DNA of 64,000 nucleotides, from NCBI RefSeq assembly GCF_000422625.1, contig NZ_AUGK01000013.1, forward strand, positions 42,190-106,189, read 5' to 3'. Below, piece after piece: positions 26,405 through 33,095 of the stretch. Below the pieces are notes generated by a model, which worked only from the letters and a program-made list of their open reading frames with translations, had not been told where the DNA came from and ran no database searches. Origin of the DNA: Adlercreutzia mucosicola DSM 19490. Lineage in GTDB: Bacteria > Actinomycetota > Coriobacteriia > Coriobacteriales > Eggerthellaceae. The first letter of the stretch is position 1. Each line of letters starts with the position of its first letter. A program made the position numbers and the translations under genes.

Positions 26405-26496
26405 TACCACAGCGATACCGGCGGTGTTACGATATTCCTATTCGTGTTCAGAACGGACCCCGAACGGCGCGCCCATTGCTGCGCCCGCGGGACACG

Positions 26497-27915
26497 CTAC
26501 TGTCCCATCATGTCCTGGATCTTCTTCAGGTCCTTCATGGACATGCCGCCCATGCCGGGGATGCCCAGGCGACGGCGCTTGCCCTTGCCCTTCTTCCCCT
26601 TCTTGCCGCGACCGGCGCCAGCGGCATCCATGCCGGCGGTGGCCTGCTTGAACATCTTCTTCGTCTCGTTGAACTTCTTCATCATCTGGTTCACGTCGGT
26701 CACCGTGACGCCGGCGCCCCTGGCGATGCGGGCACGGCGACTGCCGTTGAGCAGCTCGGGCTTGGCGCGCTCGGCCTTGGTCATGGAGTTGATGATCACC
26801 TCCATGGCGTCAAGCGCCCCCTCATCCACCTGCCCCGAGCCCAAGGCCTTGTCGCCGCCGGGCAGGGCCGAGACCAGCTTCGACACGCCGCCCATCTTGC
26901 GCACCTGGCGGTTCATGGTCACAAAGTCGTCCAGGGTGAGAGTGCCGCGCATGAGGCGCTCGGCCTCCATCTCCTCTTCCTCGGCCTCGTGCATGCGCAC
27001 GGCGTTCTCGATGAACGACACCACATCGCCCATGCCCAAAATGCGCTTGGCCATGCGGTCGGGATGGAACTGCTCGAGGGAATCAGGCTTCTCGCCGGAG
27101 GAAATGAACTTGATGGGCTTGCCCGTCACCTCGCGGATGGACAGGGCGCCGCCGCCGCGGGCGTCGCCGTCCATCTTCGACATGATGACGCCGTCGAAGT
27201 CCACGGCGCTCGCGAAGGCCTCCACCACGTTCACCACGTCCTGGCCGGTCATGGCGTCCACCACCATGAGGATCTGGTCGGGCCTCACCGCTTCTTTGAT
27301 GGCCTGGGCCTCGGCCATCATGTCGTCATCCACATGCAAGCGGCCGGCCGTGTCGATGATGACCACGTCGCGCAAGTTGTCGATGGCGTCCTGGATGCCC
27401 TCTTTGGCGATGCGCACCGGGTCGGTGCCGTCGCCGCGGTACACGCGCACGCCGATCTCGTCGCCTAAAGTCTGCAGCTGGTCAGCCGCGGCGGGGCGGT
27501 ACACGTCGCCGGCGATGAGCAGCGGAGAGTGATTCTCCTGCTTCAGGCGATAGGCCAGCTTGGCCGCCGCCGTGGTCTTGCCCGAGCCCTGCAGGCCCAC
27601 GAGCATGATGACGTTGGGGATGCGGCTGCCCAGCACGAGACGCGAATCGGTGCGGCCCAAAAGCTCGGTCAGCTCGTCCAGCACGATCTTCACGACGTTT
27701 TGGGCCGGCGTGAGCGAGTCGAGCACCTCGGCCGTCAGGCAGCGCTCCTTCGTGCGGGCGACGAAGTTCTTCACCACCTTGAAGTTCACATCGGCCTCCA
27801 GAAGAGCCAGGCGGATCTCGCGCATGGCGGTGTTGATGTCGTCCTCGGTCAGACGGCCCTTGGACCGCAGGCCGGAGAAGATGCCCTGAAGGCGTTCGGA
27901 AAGGTTCTCAAGCAT
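26497..27915 (-). CDS. ffh: Signal recognition particle protein Ffh
   Basis: SRP54 GTPase that binds signal sequences through its M domain and docks with FtsY. 472 residues. The N domain opens MLENLSERLQGIFSGLRSKG; GTPase motifs are GLQGSGKTTAAAKLAYRL, DTAGRLHVDDDMM, SKMDGDARGGGALS and the closing loop FISSGEKPDSLEQF. The M domain has MRGTLTLDDFVTMNRQVRKM and the RNA-binding GSRRARIARGAG. The tail is Lys/Gly-rich (GRGKKGKKGKGKRRRL). It follows ftsY by 30 bp. Confidence 0.97.
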   Translation of the reverse strand: MLENLSERLQGIFSGLRSKGRLTEDDINTAMREIRLALLEADVNFKVVKNFVARTKERCLTAEVLDSLTPAQNVVKIVLDELTELLGRTDSRLVLGSRIPNVIMLVGLQGSGKTTAAAKLAYRLKQENHSPLLIAGDVYRPAAADQLQTLGDEIGVRVYRGDGTDPVRIAKEGIQDAIDNLRDVVIIDTAGRLHVDDDMMAEAQAIKEAVRPDQILMVVDAMTGQDVVNVVEAFASAVDFDGVIMSKMDGDARGGGALSIREVTGKPIKFISSGEKPDSLEQFHPDRMAKRILGMGDVVSFIENAVRMHEAEEEEMEAERLMRGTLTLDDFVTMNRQVRKMGGVSKLVSALPGGDKALGSGQVDEGALDAMEVIINSMTKAERAKPELLNGSRRARIARGAGVTVTDVNQMMKKFNETKKMFKQATAGMDAAGAGRGKKGKKGKGKRRRLGIPGMGGMSMKDLKKIQDMMGQ

Positions 27916-27945
27916 GGGTATCGATTCCTTCTCTACTTCTGTCTG

Positions 27946-29310
27946 CTATTCGAAGAAGCGCTTCCAAAAGCCCCTTTTCTCGGGTTCGGGGGCGGCTTCG
28001 GGTTCGGGCCCGGTTTCGGTGTCGTCGGCGGCCAGGGCCAGTTCGGCCAGCTCGTCGTCGGTGAAGGGGGCCTCATCATCGTCCTCATCCTCCGCCACGA
28101 TGGTCTCGTCGGTGCGATGGCCCAGAGCGGCCTCGAGGATGTCGGCATCGGTCGGCTCTTCGGCAGCCTCCACAACTGCTTCGGCGAAGGCCTCCTCCAC
28201 ATCGCCCTGCTCGTCAAGAACAGGGGCAGCCTCGAATGCGGCCGTCTCGAGCGAGGCGGTCTCGGGCACAGCGTCGGCTTCGGAGCCGGACGCCTCGGCA
28301 GGCGCCCCCTCCAGCACGTCGCGGCGACGCTCGCCGGCCGTGACGGCCGCCTCCTTGGCGTTCTCGCCGCGCAGGCCATCCTCGGCGGCATCGAAGCGCT
28401 CGTCGAAGGTGCCCACGAGGGCGCCGGCGAACTCATGGGGGTCGAAGTCGCGCAGATCGTCGATGCCCTCGCCCACGCCGATCTTGATGATGGGCAGTTC
28501 CAGCTCGTGGCTCACGGCAAGGGCAATGCCCCCCTTGGCGGTGCCGTCCAGCTTGGTGACCACCAGTGCGTCCAGATCAAGGGCGCGGTTGAACTCACGG
28601 GCCTGGGTCAGGCCGTTCTGCCCCGTGGTCGCATCGATGACGAGCACCGTGTACACGGGCAGCTTCGCGCGCTTCCGCACCACGTTCACCACTTTCTCCA
28701 GCTCGCGCATGAGATCGGCGGAGGTGTGCAGGCGCCCGGCCGTGTCGATGAGCACCAGATCGGCCCCGCTGGCCTCGGCCCGCTCCAGGGTGTCGTAGCA
28801 CACGCTGGCCGGATCGGCCCCGCGCTCGCGGGTGACCATCTCCACGCCGGCGCGACGCGCCCACACCTCCAGCTGCTCGATGGCGGCGGCGCGGAAGGTG
28901 TCGGCCGAGCCCAGGATGACCGCGCGGCCCTCGTCGGTGGCGGCCTTGGCCAGCTTGCCCACGGTGGTGGTCTTGCCCGTGCCGTTGATGCCCACGAACA
29001 GCACCACGGCCGCATCGCCGCCGAGGATGTCGGCGCCGCCCTCGGTGAAGGTGGCGGCGATCTCGTCGTTCAGCAGATCGAGCACCGCGTAGGCATCGGG
29101 CAGGGCCCGGCGCGTGGCCAAATCGCGCAGACGCTCCACGATGTCGGCCGCCGCAGCCCCGCCCACGTCCGACAGGATGAGCGTCTCCTCCAGCCCCTCC
29201 CAGAACTCCTCGTCCAGATCGGGGCCGCGGTCGAGCAGGACGTTCATCGACTCCTTGAATTTATGGCGCGAGCGGCTCAAGCCATCGCTGATACGATCGA
29301 ACAAGCCCAT
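27946..29310 (-). CDS. ftsY: Signal recognition particle receptor FtsY with a C-terminal acidic domain
   Basis: SRP receptor GTPase, 454 residues. A short amphipathic start (MGLFDRISDGLSRSRHKF) leads straight into the N domain, then G motifs VGINGTGKTTTVGKLAK, GSADTFRAAAIEQLEVWA, DTAGRLHTSADLM and TKLDGTAKGGIALAV. The NG domain closes with GEGIDDLRDFDPHEFAGAL near residue 300. About 150 residues follow, rich in Glu, Asp and Ala, ending EPEKRGFWKRFFE. The acidic A domain is normally N-terminal; here it is at the other end. The ATG at 29310 has AAGGAG and the expected first residues. Confidence 0.95.
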   Translation of the reverse strand: MGLFDRISDGLSRSRHKFKESMNVLLDRGPDLDEEFWEGLEETLILSDVGGAAAADIVERLRDLATRRALPDAYAVLDLLNDEIAATFTEGGADILGGDAAVVLFVGINGTGKTTTVGKLAKAATDEGRAVILGSADTFRAAAIEQLEVWARRAGVEMVTRERGADPASVCYDTLERAEASGADLVLIDTAGRLHTSADLMRELEKVVNVVRKRAKLPVYTVLVIDATTGQNGLTQAREFNRALDLDALVVTKLDGTAKGGIALAVSHELELPIIKIGVGEGIDDLRDFDPHEFAGALVGTFDERFDAAEDGLRGENAKEAAVTAGERRRDVLEGAPAEASGSEADAVPETASLETAAFEAAPVLDEQGDVEEAFAEAVVEAAEEPTDADILEAALGHRTDETIVAEDEDDDEAPFTDDELAELALAADDTETGPEPEAAPEPEKRGFWKRFFE

Positions 29311-29567
29311 GGGGCACTCCTTCACGCTTTGGATGCCGTTGAAATCACAATTCCCTATAGTGTACGCCATCGGGCCTGTCCCCCGGCGCGGCTGCGGCCC
29401 TTCCCCCTATTTTGGTCACAAACCTGAGTCCTGCGCCTGCCATTCCAACGGGGTCTTAACGGAACATCAAAGGGGCGTCATCAGTCGGTGCGGCCGCGAC
29501 GAAACCCGTGCCAACAAACTCTATGATTTCACTAGGTTATTTCACCACCCCCGAAGGGAGATTCACC
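29311..29567. other. Divergent intergenic region between ftsY and the LEA-like gene
   Basis: 257 bp holding promoters for both directions. No clear -35/-10 pair stands out; the A+T-rich stretch near 29515-29545 is the likeliest start zone for the plus-strand gene. Confidence 0.35.
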
Positions 29568-29954
29568 ATGAGCTTCATCGACAAAATCAAGGATGCCGGC
29601 GAGGATATCAAGGACGCGTTCGCCGAAGGTGCCCACGACCTGGCCGAAAAAGCCGGAGACCTCAAAGACGCCGCAGCCGAGAAGGCGGGCGACATCAAGG
29701 ATGCCGTAGCGGAAAAGGCCGGCGAAGTTGCCGACAAGGCCGGCGAGATGAAGGACGCCGCCGCCGAGAAGGCCGAAGACCTGAAGAAGGCCGCGGGCGA
29801 CGCGGCTGAGAAGGCCAAGGACGCTGCGGGCGATGCCAAGGACGCCGTGGCCGAGAAGGCCGAGGATGCCAAGGAAGCCGTCGCCGCCAAGGCCGAAGAG
29901 GCCAAGGAGGCCGCTGACGATGTCGCGGCGAAGGCCAAGGACGCCACGAAGTAG
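29568..29954 (+). CDS. LEA-like/apolipoprotein-like helical repeat protein
   Basis: 128 residues made almost wholly of 11-residue-type helical repeats such as AEKAGDIKDAV and AEKAEDLKKAA after MSFIDKIKDAGEDIKDAFAEG. Composition is dominated by Ala, Lys, Asp and Glu, with no signal peptide, cysteine or tryptophan. This resembles group 3 LEA-like and YtxH/CsbD-adjacent stress proteins; function is not known. The ATG at 29568 follows AAGGGAG. It stands alone on the plus strand with its own terminator, so it is a monocistronic and probably abundant product (inference). Confidence 0.8.
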   Translation: MSFIDKIKDAGEDIKDAFAEGAHDLAEKAGDLKDAAAEKAGDIKDAVAEKAGEVADKAGEMKDAAAEKAEDLKKAAGDAAEKAKDAAGDAKDAVAEKAEDAKEAVAAKAEEAKEAADDVAAKAKDATK

Positions 29955-29974
29955 CGCGCCCATCACATTTCCGG

Positions 29975-30016
29975 GAAGGCCCCCTTGCTTGACAATTCTC
30001 ACGCAAGGGGGCCTTC
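29975..30016 (+). terminator. Intrinsic terminator of the LEA-like gene
   Basis: A perfect 14-bp stem GAAGGCCCCCTTGC / GCAAGGGGGCCTTC with a 14-nt A+T-rich loop, followed by TCTTCT, 20 bp past the stop codon. Confidence 0.85.
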
Positions 30017-30090
30017 TCTTCTGGTAGCATGGCTGAGTTACCGTCTATCTCGGGGCATTTTGCATCGTCCCGTTTCCCCAAGGAGCATCT

Positions 30091-31473
30091 ATGGAACGCG
30101 AGCGCTTCGGCAGCCGCCTCGGCTTCATCCTCATCTCGGCCGGCTGCGCCATCGGCCTGGGCAACGTCTGGCGCTTCCCCTACATCACCGGCGAGTACGG
30201 CGGCGCGGCCTTCCTCGTGCTCTACCTTGCCTTCCTGCTCGTGCTGGGCCTACCCATCCTTGTCATGGAGTTCGCCGTGGGCCGCGGTTCCCAGCGCTCC
30301 ATAGCCCGGGCCTTCAACGAGCTGGAGCCGGCCGGCACCCACTGGCACAAGTACAAGTGGATCGGCGGGGCCGGCTGCTACCTGCTCATGATGTTCTACA
30401 CCACCGTGGCCGGCTGGATGCTCGCCTACGTGCCGAAGATGGCCACCGGCCAGTTCATCGGCGCCGATACCGCCCAGACCCAGGCCATCTTCAACGCCAT
30501 GCTGGCCGATCCGGCAGAGGTGGTGTTCTGGATGGTGCTCACTTGCGCCATCGCCATCCTCATCTGCTCCATGGGCGTGCAGAAGGGCGTGGAGCGGGTC
30601 ACGAAGGTGATGATGCTCGCGCTTCTGGCCATCCTCGGCGTGCTCGTGGTGCGAGCCCTCACCCTGCCCGGCGCGGGCGAGGGCGTGTCCTTCTACCTGC
30701 TGCCCGACTTCTCGAAGATCTTCGCCAGCCCCGACACCTTCTTCGAGGCAGCCTACGCGGCCATGGGCCAGGCGTTCTTCACCCTGTCCATCGGCATGGG
30801 CTCCATGACCATCTTCGGCAGCTACATCGACAAGCACCGCTCGCTCATGGGCGAGGCGGCCACCATCGGTGCCTTGGACACCGGCGTGGCGCTCGCCACG
30901 GGACTGATCATCTTCCCGGCCTGCTTCGCCTTCGGCGTGGCCCCCGATTCGGGCCCGGGTCTGGTGTTCATCACCCTGCCGAGCGTCTTCGAGCAGATGT
31001 GGCTCGGCCAGGTCTGGGGCACGCTCTTCTTCGTGTTCATGAGCTTCGCGGCGCTCTCCACGGTCATCGCCGTGTTCGAGGGCATCCTGCGCTTCTCCAT
31101 GGACCAGTGGGGCTGGTCGCGCAAACGGGCGGTCATTGTGAACCTCATCGCCATCCCGCTGCTGTCCCTGCCCTGCGCGCTGGGCTTCAACGTGCTCTCG
31201 GACGTGGTCATGCCCGGCGTGGGCGACATCCAGACCGTGGAGGACTTCCTCGTGTCAAGCAACATCATGCCCTTAGGCTCGCTGGTCTTCGTGCTGTTCT
31301 GTGTGAGCCGCCGGGGCTGGGGCTGGAAGAACTTCCTCGCCGAGGCCAACGAGGGCACGGGGCTCAAGTTCCCCGCGTGGCTGTACCACTGGATGTGCTT
31401 CGGCGTGCCGGTGCTCGTAGTCATCATCCTCATCATGGGCTGGGCGCCCATCGTCGCCAGCTGGATGGCGTAG
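30091..31473 (+). CDS. Sodium-dependent amino-acid/neurotransmitter-type symporter (NSS family)
   Basis: Secondary transporter of the SNF/LeuT family, 460 residues with about eleven to twelve hydrophobic segments. The sodium and substrate site on helix 1 is recognisable (AGCAIGLGNVWRFPYITGEYGG), with FFTLSIGMGSMTIFGSY on helix 6 and SFAALSTVIAVFEG on helix 8. The substrate, probably an amino acid such as Trp, Tyr or an aliphatic residue, cannot be told. The ATG at 30091 has AAGGAG. It converges with fdhD with only 3 bp between stops and no terminator between them. Confidence 0.93.
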   Translation: MERERFGSRLGFILISAGCAIGLGNVWRFPYITGEYGGAAFLVLYLAFLLVLGLPILVMEFAVGRGSQRSIARAFNELEPAGTHWHKYKWIGGAGCYLLMMFYTTVAGWMLAYVPKMATGQFIGADTAQTQAIFNAMLADPAEVVFWMVLTCAIAILICSMGVQKGVERVTKVMMLALLAILGVLVVRALTLPGAGEGVSFYLLPDFSKIFASPDTFFEAAYAAMGQAFFTLSIGMGSMTIFGSYIDKHRSLMGEAATIGALDTGVALATGLIIFPACFAFGVAPDSGPGLVFITLPSVFEQMWLGQVWGTLFFVFMSFAALSTVIAVFEGILRFSMDQWGWSRKRAVIVNLIAIPLLSLPCALGFNVLSDVVMPGVGDIQTVEDFLVSSNIMPLGSLVFVLFCVSRRGWGWKNFLAEANEGTGLKFPAWLYHWMCFGVPVLVVIILIMGWAPIVASWMA

Positions 31474-31476
31474 AAG

Positions 31477-32268
31477 CTACTTGATCCGCGCGGTGTGGGT
31501 GTAGACGTTGAACTTGCCGCTCTTGGCAAAGCCGATGAGCGTCACACCGTGCTCGCAGGCCAGCTGGATCGAGAGATTCGTCGGCGCGCCCGGGGAAATA
31601 ACCACGGGAAAGCCGATGCGAATGGCCCGCGCGATAATCTCCCGTGGCACACGGCCCGAGAACAGCAGTATCTTATCCGATGCGTCGGCGCCGTTCATCA
31701 CGCACCAACCGGCCAGCTTGTCCAAGGCATTGTGGCGCCCGATGTCCTCGAACCACGCCACCAGCGCGCCGTCGCGATCCACCATCACGGCGCTGTGAAC
31801 ACCGCCGGTACGATGGAACAGCTCTGAACCGCCTTCCAAGTACTCAATGCGCTCGGAAACCTCCTGGGCCGTCAGCATCGGCTCGATCGGCCGGTCACGC
31901 GATGCCTCGGGACACAACACGCGGTCGACCACCAAGCCAGCCGCCCCGGCATCATCCGTCGTCTCCACCGTCACCGTGCCCGCTTCCTCGTCGATCTCCA
32001 GGTCCAGTATCTGATCGAACCGGTCGATGCGGCCCGACGTGAACAGACCGCCTATCACCAACTCGCGCACATCCCACGGTGAGCAGGTCATATCACGATA
32101 GGGAACGCCGTTCAGCGTCGTGGCGTACACCACTTCCTCGATGACGGAATCGAGCCTAATGGAGCTTTTCTCCTTGTCGAAACGGCAGATGAGTCCATGG
32201 GTGAACGAAGCTTGCCCGCGACTGTCCTGTTGCGTCGCCAGATCTTCCTCATGTGCCTGGATCTGCAT
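31477..32268 (-). CDS. fdhD: FdhD-family molybdenum cofactor sulfurtransferase
   Basis: FdhD transfers sulfur from a desulfurase to the bis-MGD cofactor of Mo/W oxidoreductases. 263 residues from the ATG at 32268 (AAGGAG upstream). Typical parts are DMTCSPWDVRELVIGGLFTSG, FHRTGGVHSAVMVDRDG, FEDIGRHNALDKLAGWCV, LLFSGRVPREII and HGVTLIGFAKSGKFNVYTH. The sulfur-relay CxxC of E. coli (GCGVCG) is here VLCPEAS, with one Cys only. It probably serves the adjacent Mo oxidoreductase, although a terminator and its own promoter separate them. Confidence 0.9.
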   Translation of the reverse strand: MQIQAHEEDLATQQDSRGQASFTHGLICRFDKEKSSIRLDSVIEEVVYATTLNGVPYRDMTCSPWDVRELVIGGLFTSGRIDRFDQILDLEIDEEAGTVTVETTDDAGAAGLVVDRVLCPEASRDRPIEPMLTAQEVSERIEYLEGGSELFHRTGGVHSAVMVDRDGALVAWFEDIGRHNALDKLAGWCVMNGADASDKILLFSGRVPREIIARAIRIGFPVVISPGAPTNLSIQLACEHGVTLIGFAKSGKFNVYTHTARIK

Positions 32269-32362
32269 GGCTTTCTCCTTCCAAGGACATTCTCGCTCCA
32301 TGGGTGCGCCGTCTCGCCAGTGCACGTAACGCGCTCATCTCGAGCAATCGTGCGGTCATCTA

Positions 32363-32371
32363 TTGTATCAG
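32363..32371 (-). promoter_or_regulatory. Probable extended -10 promoter of fdhD
   Basis: The minus strand reads TGATACAAT, an extended -10, about 95 bp before the fdhD start and downstream of the Fe-S subunit terminator. No clear -35. Confidence 0.5.
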
Positions 32372-32426
32372 GTTGCGTAAAGCTCCCTCGTCCGTTTGCC
32401 ACGTCGGACAGAACGCCCAAAAAGCA

Positions 32427-32457
32427 AAGCGGCGCCCCGGGAGGAAGGGCGCCGCTT
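32427..32457 (-). terminator. Intrinsic terminator of the Mo-oxidoreductase operon
   Basis: A perfect 11-bp stem AAGCGGCGCCC / GGGCGCCGCTT followed on the minus strand by TTGCTTTTTGGG, 17 bp after the Fe-S subunit stop. Confidence 0.85.
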
Positions 32458-32473
32458 GAAAGCCGAACGAGTC

Positions 32474-33082
32474 CTAGGCGTTCACGTTCTTCGGGAGGTA
32501 CCAAACCGAGGGGTTCGTCGCCTCCTCAGGCAGCAGCTGGAATCCGCCCGCCGCCTCGGCCTGAGCTCGCAGCTCGTCCAGATCACCGAACACGCGAGCG
32601 CCTCCAGGGCAAGCAGCCACACACGCCTGCTGGGCGCCCTCGCCGGCATCGATGCGCTCGGCACAGAAGGTGCACTTATCCATGGTGCCCGCCGGCATAG
32701 TCGGATACATAACCTCTTCGTATTCGTTCAGCGTTTCGCCGAAATAGCCGTTCTCGTCCTCGCTATAGCACCGAGCACCATAGGGGCACGCCCCCATGCA
32801 CGACTTGCAGCCGATGCACTCATCCTTGTTGATGACCACAATGCCGTCATCGCGCTTCACCGAAGCCCCCGTCGGGCACACCTCAACACACGGAGCCACT
32901 TCGCAGTGCATACACAGCATGGGATAAGCCGTCATGCGCACGTCGGGATAGGAGCCCTCGCACTCGCGCTCCACGTGGGAGCGGCGCACGCCGGGGCGAG
33001 TGCCGTGAGCCTCCTTGCAGGCCACGCTGCAGGCATGGCAGCCAATGCACTTCTTCAAGTCAATGAGCATTCCGTAGGTCAT
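32474..33082 (-). CDS. DmsB/NrfC-like ferredoxin subunit with four [4Fe-4S] clusters
   Basis: Electron-transfer partner of the Mo subunit, 202 residues. Cysteine groups are CIGCHACSVACKEAHG, CMHCEVAPCVEVCPTGA, CIGCKSCMGACPYGAR and CTFCAERIDAGEGAQQACVAACPGGAR, giving the usual four-cluster pattern. It has no signal peptide, so it would be exported bound to the Tat-targeted catalytic subunit. It follows that gene by 13 bp; AGGAGG precedes the ATG. The electron donor is probably menaquinol via a NrfD/DmsC-type anchor, but none is adjacent. Confidence 0.94.
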   Translation of the reverse strand: MTYGMLIDLKKCIGCHACSVACKEAHGTRPGVRRSHVERECEGSYPDVRMTAYPMLCMHCEVAPCVEVCPTGASVKRDDGIVVINKDECIGCKSCMGACPYGARCYSEDENGYFGETLNEYEEVMYPTMPAGTMDKCTFCAERIDAGEGAQQACVAACPGGARVFGDLDELRAQAEAAGGFQLLPEEATNPSVWYLPKNVNA

Positions 33083-33095
33083 GACTCATCCCCTC

